64,000 nt of DNA from Halomonas sp. A40-4. Its GTDB lineage: Bacteria; Pseudomonadota; Gammaproteobacteria; Pseudomonadales; Halomonadaceae. The notes under the pieces are model-generated. The model ran no database searches, had not been told where the DNA came from, and saw only the letters and a program-made list of their open reading frames with translations. Made by a program: the position numbers and the translations under genes. Below are positions 43,801 through 53,950 of the stretch, piece after piece (within the stretch, counting starts at the first letter, position 1; the number at the start of each line of letters is the position of its first letter). The DNA is taken from positions 2,666,001-2,730,000 of the forward strand of contig NZ_CP065230.1 in assembly GCF_015767635.1 (NCBI RefSeq). The letters run 5' to 3'.

Positions 43801-45713
43801 CGCTTGAACGCTTCGCTGAACGTTTCGCGCATTTCCGACAGGCTCATTTCGGCGCCGCTGTGCTCCAGCTCAAAATCGTGGATCCAGTAGCGCTGCTGAG
43901 GGCTGTTGATATCATAGGGACGTTCACCAATGACCCGCAGGCCAAGGTTTTCCATCATCGGCAGCACATCCGACAGCGGAATCTGCGACGCCCGATGGAA
44001 CAGCTTCAAATTCACGCCACCGCTCTGCTCTTCCAACGGCCGGTAGAGAGAAAGCGCCAGGTCGTTTTCGCTATCCAGCGTCAGCAGATGCTGGACGTCG
44101 AAGACCGCCGTACGCGCGGTAAAGTCTTCGCGATAGCTGGCAGAAAACGCCTCTTGGAATTGTTCCATGAGGTTATTGGCTTGCTCTTCGCCGAACCCCT
44201 CGATCATCGCCGCCTGCAAATCATCGCGCCAGCTGCGTGCCAGGCGCGCAACTTTATTTTCCAGGCGTTTCAGGTCGTATTGGCTGGGTGCATCACCATT
44301 GAAGCGCAAAATCAGTTGGATACGCGCGAGTACCGACTCCGACAGGTACGTGTTGAAGTCGCCGAAGCGGGCGTCCAACTCGTCGCAGAGCAGATGTTGA
44401 ATGCGTTGACGCAAATCAGTGGAAAACACGTCCCGCGGCACGAAGACCAGGCACGAATAGAACTTGCCGCTGACATCGGCGCGTATGAACAGCCGCACCT
44501 GACGGCGTTCGCGAATATCCAGAATGCCCAACGCCGTACTGGCCAGCGCCTCGGTGTTCATCTGGAACAGGTCATCGCGGGGATAAACTTCCAGCACCTG
44601 AAGCAACTGCTTGCCGTTATGCCCCTGCGGGTTGAACCCGGCGATATCCATGACGGCCTTGAGCTTGCGGCGCAGCAAGGGAATATTGCGCGGCGACTCG
44701 TTATACACCGTGGCAGTGAACAGGCCGAAGAAACGCCGCTCGCCAATGACATTGCCGTCGTCGTCGTAACGGTCGACAGTGATGTAATCGGGATAGGTGG
44801 GGCGATGAACCCGCGAGTGATGAGCGCTCTTGGCAAACGACAGCAACTGCGGCACCAACACGTAGTTATCGTCGTCACCGATACCTTCTTCGGTACGGAT
44901 CCGCTCGCAATAGCGGGGTTGATCCAGACGGAAAACCCCCAGCACGCTGTCAGGATCCCGGGTCAGCTCACCATCTTCGAGCAGGTACTCATCGTAGCCG
45001 AGAAAGGTAAAGTTATCCTTGAGCAGCCATTCCAGAAAGGCAATCGCCTCTTCATGGTCGTCAGGGTCGATTTGCGGCGGGCAGTTTTTCTCGATCTCCT
45101 GAATCGAACTGCGAATTTGCTCGCACATGGCATCAAAATCACCCACGGCGGTACGCACATCGCGCAGCACCTCGTGAAGATTGTGCTCGATTGTGCCCAA
45201 CAGTTCCGGGTCGGTGTGGCGATCAACTTCGATCACCACCAGTGATTCGCGCGCCTCGGGTGCCTGGGCATCGCGGGGTGAACCAAGCGCTTGCAACTGA
45301 TGCTGGGCATCACGGCTCACCGCTAACACCGCATTTTGAATGGCATGCACCGTTAAACCGCGACGATTGAGCTCGATCCGCACCGAGTCGACCAGGAACG
45401 GCATATCCTCGTGAAGCACCGCCACAAAGGTATGGGTCGACTGCCAGCCGTGCTCTTCGAAATCGGGGTTGAACACACGCACTTTGGGGCTTTGAGGATC
45501 GTGGTGCTGAAGGAATTGCCAAATCGACAGTGTCGCCCCGTAAAGGTCATCCAGGCGACGGTCAATCAGGTCTTCAACGGGCACCGTCGCGTAGAAGTGA
45601 CGCGCGAAGGCATCAATGGCCTCGGCGCGGGTCGGCTCCAAGCGATCGTGCAGACGTTCCTGTAGCTGCTTCAACAAATCTTGCCGACTTTCTTCAATCG
45701 CAACGTAATGCAT
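40890..45713 (-). CDS. gdhB: NAD-specific glutamate dehydrogenase (large 180-kDa class)
   Basis: A 1607-residue enzyme that deaminates glutamate to 2-oxoglutarate with NAD. The catalytic core near 810-880 has GGLRWSDRHEDFRTEVLGL and KNAVIVPVGAKGGFV, with MAGDVFGNGMLL and GGEGGNLGLTQ-like NAD regions after it. A long N-terminal regulatory part (residues 1-700) contains ACT-like segments, as in the Streptomyces and Pseudomonas L-GDH. Such enzymes usually feed carbon from amino acids into the citric acid cycle. It is the largest gene in the window and seems to be a single transcription unit. Confidence 0.97.
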   Translation of the reverse strand: MHYVAIEESRQDLLKQLQERLHDRLEPTRAEAIDAFARHFYATVPVEDLIDRRLDDLYGATLSIWQFLQHHDPQSPKVRVFNPDFEEHGWQSTHTFVAVLHEDMPFLVDSVRIELNRRGLTVHAIQNAVLAVSRDAQHQLQALGSPRDAQAPEARESLVVIEVDRHTDPELLGTIEHNLHEVLRDVRTAVGDFDAMCEQIRSSIQEIEKNCPPQIDPDDHEEAIAFLEWLLKDNFTFLGYDEYLLEDGELTRDPDSVLGVFRLDQPRYCERIRTEEGIGDDDNYVLVPQLLSFAKSAHHSRVHRPTYPDYITVDRYDDDGNVIGERRFFGLFTATVYNESPRNIPLLRRKLKAVMDIAGFNPQGHNGKQLLQVLEVYPRDDLFQMNTEALASTALGILDIRERRQVRLFIRADVSGKFYSCLVFVPRDVFSTDLRQRIQHLLCDELDARFGDFNTYLSESVLARIQLILRFNGDAPSQYDLKRLENKVARLARSWRDDLQAAMIEGFGEEQANNLMEQFQEAFSASYREDFTARTAVFDVQHLLTLDSENDLALSLYRPLEEQSGGVNLKLFHRASQIPLSDVLPMMENLGLRVIGERPYDINSPQQRYWIHDFELEHSGAEMSLSEMRETFSEAFKRIWVGEADNDAFNRLIIGAGLDWREVAMLRGYARYLKQIRFGMSQDYIATTLANYPVITQTLVELFQQRFDPGLDEHDTSDCIARINEHLEAVASLNDDQLLRRFMELIQATLRTNYYQQTENGRAKDYIAYKLEPSKVTGMPKPRPMFEIFVCSPRVEGVHLRGGKVARGGLRWSDRHEDFRTEVLGLVKAQQVKNAVIVPVGAKGGFVCKRMPENADRETQQKEGIACYQLFIRALLDVTDNLVMGDVVPPQHVVRHDEDDAYLVVAADKGTATFSDIANEISLEYGHWLGDAFASGGANGYDHKKMGITARGAWESVKRHFKNLDIDTQRDEFSVIGIGDMAGDVFGNGMLLSETIQLVGAFNHLHIFVDPTPDPAATFAERQRLFKLPRSSWEDYDQTLISQGGGIFSRSAKSIVITPEMQAVFGIEETRLSPNELIRAMLVAKVDLIWNGGIGTYVKGSEETDAEVGDKANDSLRINGNDLNCRVVGEGGNLGLTQLGRMEAAAKGVRVYTDFIDNAGGVNCSDHEVNIKILIDEVVKRGDMTDKQRNQLLAEMTDEVSDLVILDNYRQTQALDLSAILSQQGMGPYRRFISELESAGQIDRELEFLPTDDVLKERSSQQQGMRLPELSVLISYAKSTLKGDLIASEVPDDPYIHHHLERLFPAVLTERYRSEMYDHRLKREIVATQVANDLVDHMGVVFVRRLMDSTGAGRADIARAYVVARDSFNLPSLWAQLEALDNQVPNRVQYAMMLDVMRMIRRATRWFLRQHMGLSTQDTIEYFRPRLTQLQEGIGELLSGEEQAAWQQRYAELQSAGVPDALASTVAAAPSLYAGLGIIQAARATNEKPQRVAEVYYEIGSRLELPWMIQQVTQLDVRDAWQAQARETFRDDIDRQQLALTTSVLKLEAGSRETQERVAQWLEQHAGLHNRWCRLIDEVRSGSEGGFALFAVAIRELVDLAESDSES

Positions 45714-45877
45714 CCATCACCTCTACTGCCGGGGCCATCACCTGGCCAAAAAAACGAAGGACAATAGGCCTTTAGGCCATCATTCCAGTTAGCTTACGCT
45801 ACCCGCAGGCATCGCCCTAGTCACCTGCACGGTTGCTCATAGCGCATACCACTTACGCATCACCAGCATGGGTATCA

Positions 45878-46990
45878 TCATGGTGATGAGCGCCGCGTAA
45901 GCCATACCCCACATTCACAATGGTCGGTAAACGGAAACTGGTCAAACAACGCAAAGCGTTCAATCTTGTGGGTTTGCATAAGCTGAGCCAGGTTGTCAGC
46001 AAGTGTTACCGGGTTGCATGAAATATAGACGATTTGGGCGTATTCGCTGATCTGCTGGCAACTTTGCTCATCAAGCCCGGCCCGTGGCGGGTCCACCAAC
46101 ACCGTCGAGAAGTCATATGTGTCTAGCGCCATTTCCGCTACACGTCGGCCGCTTTTGTCACCTTTCAGTGCCAGGGCGAAATCTTCAGCCGACATCCGCG
46201 CCACCTGAGCATTGGTCACGCCATTGGCAGCCAGATTGACGTTGGCACTGGCCACCGAGGTGCGCGAGATTTCGGTGGCCAGCACGCGGCGGAAGTTCTT
46301 TGCCAGGGCAATGGTAAAGTTACCGTTACCGCAGTATAGCTCGACTAAATCCTCTTGCTCGCGCCCCGCTGTCACGTCGCAGGCCCATCCCAGCATCGCC
46401 TGGCAGATATGCGCATTGGGTTGGGTAAAGCTGTTCTCGACCTGCTGGTAATGCAGCGTGCGGCCCTTCACTTCCAGGCGCTCCCAGACGTGATCCTGGG
46501 TAAGCACAAGGCGTTGCTTGCGCGAACGACCAATGATCATGATGCCCAGTTCTGCCTCTAATGCGCGTGCCTCGGCTTCCCAGTCATCGCCCAGCGGACG
46601 GTGATAGATCAGCGTCACCAGCGCCTCGCCAGAGAGCGTGGTTAAAAACTCGATCTGGAACAGTCGACGGCGCAGCTCATCGCTTGCCAGAAAGGCGTCG
46701 CGTAACCGCGGCATCAACCGGTTGATCGCCTCGCTGGCCACCGGGAACTGATCGAGCCGGATAACGCGCTTGCTCTTGGGATTCCCCGGGGTGACTTCGA
46801 ACATGGCGTAGAAAAGATCATCGCCCTCATGCCAGATACGAAACTCACAGCGCTGGCGATAGTGGCTGGGCGGCGAGGCAAACACCTCCAGGGTCGGCGG
46901 CTCGAAGGACGCAAAAAGGCGTTCGACATAGGCCTGCTTGTCGGCGAGTTGCTCGGCATAGCGTTCGGGGTCAACGTCGGGAATAGCCAA
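45878..46990 (-). CDS. trmA: tRNA (uracil-54-C5)-methyltransferase
   Basis: A 370-residue enzyme that makes ribothymidine 54 in the T-loop of tRNAs. The SAM-binding region (VELYCGNGNFTIALA), DPPRAGLDE, and the nucleophilic cysteine in YISCNPVTL are intact. The length fits E. coli TrmA (366). It lies 40 bp after murI. An 8-bp inverted repeat (CATCACCA / TGGTGATG, 45858-45888) overlaps its stop and may help terminate. Confidence 0.96.
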   Translation of the reverse strand: MAIPDVDPERYAEQLADKQAYVERLFASFEPPTLEVFASPPSHYRQRCEFRIWHEGDDLFYAMFEVTPGNPKSKRVIRLDQFPVASEAINRLMPRLRDAFLASDELRRRLFQIEFLTTLSGEALVTLIYHRPLGDDWEAEARALEAELGIMIIGRSRKQRLVLTQDHVWERLEVKGRTLHYQQVENSFTQPNAHICQAMLGWACDVTAGREQEDLVELYCGNGNFTIALAKNFRRVLATEISRTSVASANVNLAANGVTNAQVARMSAEDFALALKGDKSGRRVAEMALDTYDFSTVLVDPPRAGLDEQSCQQISEYAQIVYISCNPVTLADNLAQLMQTHKIERFALFDQFPFTDHCECGVWLTRRSSP

Positions 46991-47030
46991 AGCGGCTCCT
47001 TTTTATATTCGTAAACAATATTTGTGAACA

Positions 47031-47864
47031 TCAAGGCGCAAGGGTTAAGGGCTGCGCGGGGTGAAAACCATAGCGTGACAGACCATCCGTTAAATGCGGG
47101 GCCGGTGCCGTGGTAAAGCAACGTCCGTCCGCCGCACTCGTTAACAGCGTCCCCGCCACCTGGCCGACGCGCCGGGCGATGGCATCGCCGGAATCGACCC
47201 AGTTGAGCGGCACAGGGGCAAGCTCGACCAACCAGGGTTTCAAGAGAGGGAAATGCGTGCAGCCCAGCACAATCGTATCCAACGCGGGGGCATGCGGCCC
47301 AGACGTAGGCGGGACGGGCGCGGTGAGATCTGGCTGAGCGGCCTGCCAGAGCGGCGCCATCGCTGCCTGGAGGCGCGCTTCATCGGGGGGATGACCTGCC
47401 AGCCAAGCTTCGGCTTCGCTCACCAGAGCATCTGCTGCGACCCTGGTCACCACGCAGTCGCTGGCAAAGCGGTCGATCAATGCCTGGGTGTAGGGACGAC
47501 CGACGGTGGCCCTGGTGGCCAGCAGCGCGATATGGCGGGTCTGGCTGAGCGCCGCCGCCGGCTTGATCGCCGGTACCGTACCCACTACGGGAATCGTCAA
47601 ATGCCAGCGCAGCCTTTCAAGGGCCAGGGTGCTGGCGGTATTGCAGGCGACGACCAGTACGCTGGGCTGGCAGGCCGCCACGGCCGCCAGACAAACGGCC
47701 ACAATGCGGTCGGCAAGCGTGGCGTCGTCACGCAGGCCATAAGGCAGCCATGCGTTGTCGCAGGCATAACAAAAACCGGCGTGGGGGTAGTGCTGTCGTA
47801 GTGCTGCCGCTACCGAAAGCCCGCCCACGCCGGAATCAAATATAAGAACAGGCCCCTGGCTCAT
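47031..47864 (-). CDS. murI: Glutamate racemase
   Basis: A 277-residue enzyme that supplies D-glutamate for peptidoglycan. The N-terminal IFDSGVGGLSV, first catalytic cysteine in VVACNTAST, and second in LGCTHFPLLKP are present. The length is in the family range (about 260-290). It precedes trmA on the same strand, separated by 40 bp, and the two may be co-transcribed. Confidence 0.96.
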   Translation of the reverse strand: MSQGPVLIFDSGVGGLSVAAALRQHYPHAGFCYACDNAWLPYGLRDDATLADRIVAVCLAAVAACQPSVLVVACNTASTLALERLRWHLTIPVVGTVPAIKPAAALSQTRHIALLATRATVGRPYTQALIDRFASDCVVTRVAADALVSEAEAWLAGHPPDEARLQAAMAPLWQAAQPDLTAPVPPTSGPHAPALDTIVLGCTHFPLLKPWLVELAPVPLNWVDSGDAIARRVGQVAGTLLTSAADGRCFTTAPAPHLTDGLSRYGFHPAQPLTLAP

Positions 47865-47999
47865 CCTTTCACGCTACAACCGATGCTTATGCCCACTATC
47901 GCCCCTGCCTATTGACCCAGTCTGCCTTTCATCAAGGCGCTTAGTTTAACACGCACGCGCTAGCTGATAAGCCATCGTCAGCCCGGTCAATAGACAAAC

Positions 48000-48545
48000 T
48001 TACACGTTGGGCACATCGGCGCCGCGCAGCTCGGCATAAAGTTCCGGGTACGCCAACTGCAGACGCTCAAGCGATTGTTGAGCCTCAGCCGGCAACGACT
48101 GGCGCAACGCTTCCATGTCATCTTCGCTGAAGTGCTTGTCGATTAACGGAAACAGCTCCTCACGCTCGTGACGCAAGTAGGCCCGATGGGCGTCCAGGTA
48201 GGCTTTCAAATCGTCGGCAAACCTATCCATCGGCAGCACGTTATCCATCAGAATCATATCGATATCATTGGATAGCTGCTGCAGACGAGGCGTCAGTTGC
48301 CGATAATCCTCGGCCATTTTCTCGGTGAGGGACGAGTATTCGGGCGCCACCTTACCCAGGCGTTCGACGCAGATCCGCTCCAACGGCACGGCAAAGCCGT
48401 CCATATAGGACAAGATGTAATCCACCACCTCGCGCATGAGTTGAAAGTTGGGACGTTCGCCCTGAGCCAGCGTCTTTTGCTTGAGCTGCAGGACGTGCAG
48501 CATCCTTGCCATGTTGGCATGATCCGAACGCAGTTGGTTTAACAT
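48000..48545 (-). CDS. Hemerythrin-domain protein lacking some usual iron ligands
   Basis: A 181-residue four-helix protein. Helix A begins RSDHANM (H9) and the C-terminal pair has H120, H126 and E130 (DAHRAYLRHEREELF), close to the HHE motif. The second helix (FAVPLERICVERL), where a histidine and HxxxE are normally found, has none. So the iron centre may be incomplete or bound in another way. Family role (oxygen or iron sensing) is uncertain. It has AAGGAG before its ATG and lies upstream of murI by 135 bp. Confidence 0.7.
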   Translation of the reverse strand: MLNQLRSDHANMARMLHVLQLKQKTLAQGERPNFQLMREVVDYILSYMDGFAVPLERICVERLGKVAPEYSSLTEKMAEDYRQLTPRLQQLSNDIDMILMDNVLPMDRFADDLKAYLDAHRAYLRHEREELFPLIDKHFSEDDMEALRQSLPAEAQQSLERLQLAYPELYAELRGADVPNV

Positions 48546-48656
48546 TGGGCCGTCTCCTTTATCGTCTTACGCCAAAGGTAGTCTGAGCAGACATGCTTTA
48601 CCATACACCTTAAGATAACAAACCCAACAGATGGGTCAGCGATAAACGGAGCTTCC

Positions 48657-49991
48657 ATGGATCTTTTCAGCCGCGAAACCCCAGCCGACGATGCCCCATT
48701 AGCCTACCGGATGCGGCCGCGCCTGCTTAAAGACTTTATCGGCCAGCAAGCCCTCGTCGGCCCGGATAAACCGCTTCGACGCATGGCAGAGTCGGGGGTT
48801 GTCCGCTCGATGATTCTTTGGGGACCGCCGGGGGTCGGAAAAACCACGCTGGCGGAACTGCTCGCGCATGCGTCAAATGCCCATCTTGAGCAGCTCAGCG
48901 CTGTCATGGCAGGTGTGAAGGATATTCGTCTGGTTGTCGATCGCGCCCAACAGATCAACTCACCGACGATTTTATTTTTAGATGAAATTCACCGATTGAA
49001 CAAGAGTCAGCAGGATGCCCTGCTTCCCCACGTGGAGTCCGGGCTTTTGACCCTGATTGGTGCAACGACCGAAAACCCGTCCTTTGAGGTCAACTCGGCA
49101 CTGCTCTCCCGGGCACGGGTTTACGTCTTGAAATCGCTTACCCAAGACGAGTTGATCAGCGTGATGCGCCAGGCGCTGGAGGACCCCGAGCGCGGGTTGG
49201 GTAAGCGCGCCATCGAGGTGGAGCCTTCAGTCTTGACCGCCCTGGCCCACGCCAGCGCCGGGGATGCCCGCCGCGCATTAGGCCTACTGGAAACCGCCTG
49301 CGACTTCACCCTGCACGAGGCAGGCCGCGAAAGGCTTCCCGAAAGTGTACTCAATGATGTGATTGGCCATCAGGCCAGCGCCTTCGACAAGCAGGGCGAC
49401 GCCTATTATGACCTGCTCTCGGCGATCCACAAATCGGTGCGCTCATCGCGGCCCGATGCTGCTCTGCTGTATATGGCGCGCTTCATTCAGGGCGGCGGCG
49501 ATCCACTTGATGTGGTGAGAAGGCTCAGCGCCATTGCCTCTGAGGACGTGGGCAACGCCGACCCTCGCGCGCTGCCACTGGTTATCGCCGCCTGGGATGC
49601 TTATCTACGCCTGGGCGACTACGAAGGCCAGCGAGCGATCGCCCACGCAGCCATACACCTCGCGGTGGCACCCAAAAGCAATCGCATTGACCAGGCCTGG
49701 AACAAAGCCCAGCAGTTCGTCCGCCAACAGCCCCAGGTTGAGGTGCCGACCTACCTGCGAAATGCGCCCACCAAGCTGATGGAGCAGCTCGGCCATGGCA
49801 AAGGCTACCGTTACGCTCACAATGAAAAAGACGGCTACCCGGCCGGCAGTGCTCACGACTGCTGGCCGGACGAGCTACCCAGACAGACGTTTTACCAACC
49901 CAGCGGATTCGGCCAGGAAAAGCGCTTTGCCGAGATCATGGCCTGGCGCGACGCACAAGACAAAGAGGCTGATCAGGCACCGGATGCCTGA
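48657..49991 (+). CDS. rarA: Replication-associated recombination protein A
   Basis: A 444-residue AAA+ ATPase (MgsA/RarA). Walker [10 protein letters not shown] at 56-64, Walker B LFLDEIHR, sensor GATTENPSF and the C-terminal tetramerisation region ([28 protein letters not shown]) are typical. It acts at stalled replication forks. In many proteobacteria it lies next to lolA and ftsK, as here, though here lolA is convergent. Its last codons and stop lie in a long terminator stem. Confidence 0.96.
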   Translation: MDLFSRETPADDAPLAYRMRPRLLKDFIGQQALVGPDKPLRRMAESGVVRSMILWGPPGVGKTTLAELLAHASNAHLEQLSAVMAGVKDIRLVVDRAQQINSPTILFLDEIHRLNKSQQDALLPHVESGLLTLIGATTENPSFEVNSALLSRARVYVLKSLTQDELISVMRQALEDPERGLGKRAIEVEPSVLTALAHASAGDARRALGLLETACDFTLHEAGRERLPESVLNDVIGHQASAFDKQGDAYYDLLSAIHKSVRSSRPDAALLYMARFIQGGGDPLDVVRRLSAIASEDVGNADPRALPLVIAAWDAYLRLGDYEGQRAIAHAAIHLAVAPKSNRIDQAWNKAQQFVRQQPQVEVPTYLRNAPTKLMEQLGHGKGYRYAHNEKDGYPAGSAHDCWPDELPRQTFYQPSGFGQEKRFAEIMAWRDAQDKEADQAPDA

Positions 49992-50000
49992 TCGGCCTCT
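49964..50000. terminator. Bidirectional terminator between rarA and lolA
   Basis: A long stem of AGAGGC-T-GATCAGGCA pairs with TGCCTGATC-G-GCCTCT (15 of 16 Watson-Crick pairs, one T-G) around a 5-base loop. The end of rarA, including its stop codon, is inside. Short T-rich tails on either side. Confidence 0.8.
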
Positions 50001-50019
50001 GTTCAGAAGTCAATGGAGG

Positions 50020-50676
50020 CTAGCGCTGGTCTTCGCGGATCACATCAATGCCGTCAGGGATGTCGAATTCGAAACGCTCGTCATCGATATAGCCATTGCG
50101 CTCGGCGTTGCTGAAGGTAATCGACGTGCGCTGGCCGGTGCTGTCGGTCATCCACAGCTCGGTGAGCATATCACCGTCAAAGACCATCTGTAGCTGCTCG
50201 AACAAGGTGTCTACCGAGGTAGGCACCAGGGTAAAGACGTCATCGCCGCTGTCTTGTTCATATTCGACATCGTAGCTTTCCGTCAGCTCACTGACCTGGC
50301 CTGAAAGCAACAGCGCGGGTGTGTGGGTAACGCGCTCATCCAGTGCCTGAACGGTCACTTGTTCAAGGTCAGGGTCGTAGAGATAGACATCGTCACCGTC
50401 GGATACCACGGTTTGCGTATAAGGGGCTTCGACTTCCCAGCGCAACAGGCCGGGGCGGGACAACCACATTTCGCCCCGCGCGTCCTGCAACCGCTCGCCG
50501 CTGCCATCAAGAATCCGTTGCTCGAACGAAGCCTGATAGCTTTGCAGCGGGTCGAGGCGTTCAGTCAATCGCTCTGCCGCCTCATTGGCCAAGGCCAACG
50601 GCGCTGTAAGTGTTAACCCCAGCGCGCTGGCAGCCAGTGCTAACGATGAAGGACGTCGAGTTTGCGTATCGCGCAT
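50020..50676 (-). CDS. lolA: Outer-membrane lipoprotein carrier protein LolA
   Basis: A 218-residue periplasmic chaperone that carries lipoproteins from LolCDE to LolB. An N-terminal signal peptide (SSLALAASALGLTLTAPLALA) precedes the mature start near NEAAERLTERL. The beta-rich fold with SFEQRILDG and GEMWLSRPGLLRWE is recognised. It is about 140 bp after ftsK on the same strand, with a small 6-bp hairpin (50800-50814) in between, a common order in gammaproteobacteria. Confidence 0.95.
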   Translation of the reverse strand: MRDTQTRRPSSLALAASALGLTLTAPLALANEAAERLTERLDPLQSYQASFEQRILDGSGERLQDARGEMWLSRPGLLRWEVEAPYTQTVVSDGDDVYLYDPDLEQVTVQALDERVTHTPALLLSGQVSELTESYDVEYEQDSGDDVFTLVPTSVDTLFEQLQMVFDGDMLTELWMTDSTGQRTSITFSNAERNGYIDDERFEFDIPDGIDVIREDQR

Positions 50677-50817
50677 GCGATCTCCCTAGGCAACCTTGCC
50701 AGATAAACATAACAGTGGATCAGCCGAACCACTCGATTAGCCATTAAGACGCTCGTCCGGCGCCCAAGTTTCACCGCTCGCCGGACTTTCACGCTTATTG
50801 CACGTTTGACGTGCGGG

Positions 50818-53800
50818 CTACTGGCCCACCGGTGGCGGCGCCAGGACTTCGCGGGCACCGTTGGTACCCATCGACGACACCACGCCCGCGCCCTCCATGG
50901 CTTCCACCAGGCGGGCCGCACGGTTATAGCCAATTTTAAAGCGCCGCTGCACGGCAGAAATCGACGCTTTGCGCGTTTGCGTCACGAACTGCACCGCTTC
51001 ATCGTACAGCGCATCCTGCTCGGCATCGTCGCTGTCGCCACCCTCGGCTTCCAGGCCGGTCAATGCATCCGCTGATACGCCGCCCGACAGGATCTCCTCG
51101 ATATACTCAGGCTCACCGCGGCGTTTCAAATCCTCGACGACGCGATGAACTTCATCGTCGTCGACAAAGGCCCCGTGGATGCGATTGGGCGGGCCTGACC
51201 CGGCAGGCAGGTAGAGCATGTCGCCATGCCCCAGCAGGCTCTCCGCGCCGCCCTGGTCCAGGATGGTGCGTGAATCGATCCGCGACGAGACCTGGAAGGC
51301 CATCCGCGAGGGGATATTGGCCTTGATCAGACCTGTGACCACGTCCACTGACGGGCGCTGGGTGGCGAGTATCAGATGGATGCCCGCCGCGCGGGCTTTC
51401 TGCGCCAGACGGGCGATGAGCTCTTCGACTTTTTTGCCCACAATCATGAACATGTCAGCAAATTCGTCGATCACCACCACGATGTATGGCAGCTTCTCAA
51501 GTATCGGCGGCGTCTGGTGCATTTCCCAGGGTTGCGGCTCCCAAAGCGGGTCCGCCACCTGGGCACCAGCGCGCTCGGCTTCGTCCAGACGGGCGTTGAA
51601 GCCCGCGATATTACGCACCCCCATGGCCGCCATCAGCTTATAGCGGCGCTCCATTTCGGCGACGCACCAGCGCAGGCTGTTGGCCGCTTCTTTCATGTCG
51701 GTGACCACCGGCGCCAGCAAGTGAGGAATACCATCGTAGACCGATAGCTCCAGCATCTTGGGGTCGACCATGATCAGTTTCAGCTCATCCGGCGTGGCCT
51801 TGAGCAGCATCGAAATCAGCATCGCGTTGACGCCCACCGACTTGCCCGACCCGGTCGTACCGGCCACCAGCAAATGCGGCATTTTGCCAAGGTTGGCCAC
51901 GACAGGGCCACCGCCGATATCCTGCCCCAAGGCCATGGTCAGCGGTGATTTTTCCTGTTGATAACGGTCGGAATCGATCACCTCGCGGAGCCGGATCATT
52001 GCCCGGTGAGGGTTGGGAATCTCGATACCCACCGTCGGGCGCCCGGGAATCACCTCGACCACGCGAACGCTCTTGACCATCAACGAACGCGCCAAATCCT
52101 TGGCCAGATTGCTGATCTTGGAAACTTTCACACCGGCAGCCGGCTTGATTTCAAAGCGCGTAATCACCGGCCCCGGCCAAGTATCGACCACCTCGGCCTT
52201 CACACCATACTCGCGCAGCCGCACTTCCAGAAGCTCGGCCATATCGGCGAGCTGCTGGTCGGTGTAGTTGGGCTGGTGAGGCTCCGCCGGCGTCAGCAGG
52301 CGCAAGCTCGGCACATCACCTTCAGGGTCAGGGATATGATCGAAGCTGGGACGCTGGTTCTGCAGATGCTCAACGGTCCACAGCGTCGGCCCGTTATCGG
52401 ATTCCTCTGCCTCGGCGGCGTCGTCCGGGCTGAAGGTCGGCTCACTACGCGCAGGGGCTGGTGTCGATACCGTTGGTTGTGACGCGAGCTCTTCATCATC
52501 ATCGTCCCAAACCGGCTCGGGCACGACTTCAGGCACGCGCTCTTTGGTCCGTTCGGCTGTCAGCGGCCGAGGCTGTTCGGATGCCGGGGCGCCCGCCAAT
52601 GGTGGCGACGCGGGTTCGTCATCGGCGGCTGACAGCGGCGAGTTAGATGACGGTTCAGCCTCAGCATCGCGGCGCGAGGCGTGCAACGGAAACGACTCGC
52701 TGGCCTCGTCCTCACTGGAGGACGGCGTCAATGGTTCGTCCAGGTGGCTCCCCTGGCGATCAGCCGAAGACTCAACGGTCGGCGTCTCACTCAGCGAGGG
52801 TGCCGTCGCAGCGGTTTCAGGCTTCACGGGCGTCTGTGTAGCGCTATCAGTTGAGCTCTCTTCAGTCGCTGACCGTGGTTGGGGTTCCGCCTTGAAAGCC
52901 GTGGCAGACGGCGTTCGCGCAGCGGCGGTCCAGGGAATCGACGTATCCGTCACGTTATCACGTTCCGTTGAGTCGTCTTCCGCCGAAGGCGCGGATACGG
53001 CGGGCTCACGGCGTTTCTTACCGACGCTGCTCTCAGTATCCTGCTCTGCCAATGGCGAGCGCTGCGCGGGCTCCGCCGCGGGCCGCGCTGCTGCGCGCTG
53101 CTTGGCGCGGGCACGCCGGGCCTCTCGACGCGCCTGACGGCGTGCTGACCACCAGCCCCCCAGGCGACAGAGACGCCGGCCCACTTCGTCGGCAACCTGT
53201 AGCCACGACATCCCACTGAAGAGAGGAAAACCACTCAAGATAAGCGCGGCGGCAATCAGCCCCACGCCGCCACTGCTAACCAGCGGGCGTAATGCGCCGA
53301 CCAGGCCTTCACCAAGAATTCCCCCCGAGGCATAAGGCAGCGGGCTTTCAGGGTTATAAAAATGCAGCGCACCAAGCATGGTGGTGCCGAACATCAACAG
53401 CATCAGGCCACCGGCGCGCACCGCCACGGCAACCGGGTCCAGCTCGAAGCGCACCTGTCGGGAACGCACCAGCCACCAGGCCAGATAGCCCACCATGCCA
53501 GGCCACCAAAGGGCGCTGGCACCCAGCAGCGAATAGAGCACATCGGCAAGCCATGCGCCTACCGGGCCCATCCAGTTGCTGACGGCGGTTTCCGGACCCT
53601 CGGACAACCAGCCAGGATCCGATGATGAATAGCTAAACAGTGCCAGTAATAAAAACGTACATACCGCCAACAACGCCACGACCACGCCATCCCGCGCAGC
53701 CCCTTGCAGGCGTAACCCAAACCGACGCGCTTTGTCCTTGGCGGCATTAACCCGCGCAGAAGACCCACTTTGGCGCGTGTTACGCTGTGTTCGCTTGTCG

Positions 53801-53820
53801 ACCGCTTTATTCACTTTCAA
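50818..53820 (-). CDS. ftsK: DNA translocase FtsK
   Basis: A protein of about 1000 residues that couples chromosome segregation to cell division. Four hydrophobic segments lie in the first 210 residues. A linker of about 250 residues, rich in S, P, E, D and T, follows. Then comes the motor with Walker A GTTGSGKS and Walker [10 protein letters not shown], and a C-terminal gamma winged helix ([20 protein letters not shown]). The start is uncertain: TTG53820 fits a GGGAGAG site best, while GTG53814 is possible. Divergent from aat. Confidence 0.95.
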   Translation of the reverse strand: MKVNKAVDKRTQRNTRQSGSSARVNAAKDKARRFGLRLQGAARDGVVVALLAVCTFLLLALFSYSSSDPGWLSEGPETAVSNWMGPVGAWLADVLYSLLGASALWWPGMVGYLAWWLVRSRQVRFELDPVAVAVRAGGLMLLMFGTTMLGALHFYNPESPLPYASGGILGEGLVGALRPLVSSGGVGLIAAALILSGFPLFSGMSWLQVADEVGRRLCRLGGWWSARRQARREARRARAKQRAAARPAAEPAQRSPLAEQDTESSVGKKRREPAVSAPSAEDDSTERDNVTDTSIPWTAAARTPSATAFKAEPQPRSATEESSTDSATQTPVKPETAATAPSLSETPTVESSADRQGSHLDEPLTPSSSEDEASESFPLHASRRDAEAEPSSNSPLSAADDEPASPPLAGAPASEQPRPLTAERTKERVPEVVPEPVWDDDDEELASQPTVSTPAPARSEPTFSPDDAAEAEESDNGPTLWTVEHLQNQRPSFDHIPDPEGDVPSLRLLTPAEPHQPNYTDQQLADMAELLEVRLREYGVKAEVVDTWPGPVITRFEIKPAAGVKVSKISNLAKDLARSLMVKSVRVVEVIPGRPTVGIEIPNPHRAMIRLREVIDSDRYQQEKSPLTMALGQDIGGGPVVANLGKMPHLLVAGTTGSGKSVGVNAMLISMLLKATPDELKLIMVDPKMLELSVYDGIPHLLAPVVTDMKEAANSLRWCVAEMERRYKLMAAMGVRNIAGFNARLDEAERAGAQVADPLWEPQPWEMHQTPPILEKLPYIVVVIDEFADMFMIVGKKVEELIARLAQKARAAGIHLILATQRPSVDVVTGLIKANIPSRMAFQVSSRIDSRTILDQGGAESLLGHGDMLYLPAGSGPPNRIHGAFVDDDEVHRVVEDLKRRGEPEYIEEILSGGVSADALTGLEAEGGDSDDAEQDALYDEAVQFVTQTRKASISAVQRRFKIGYNRAARLVEAMEGAGVVSSMGTNGAREVLAPPPVGQ

Positions 53821-53950
53821 GCGACTCTCCCTTTTGCACCCATTGGCGCCGTTAATCCACTTGCGAGTTTGTATCATACCGAGCATCCTGCTGCCGTCAC
53901 AGGGCCTCTCGATGCGGACTTGTTACTGTCGTTACCGACCGGAGCACTCA

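Noticed and set aside
42696-45245. 849-codon plus-strand frame inside the glutamate dehydrogenase gene
   Set aside because: It is the antisense shadow of a recognisable enzyme; no domain or start signal supports it.
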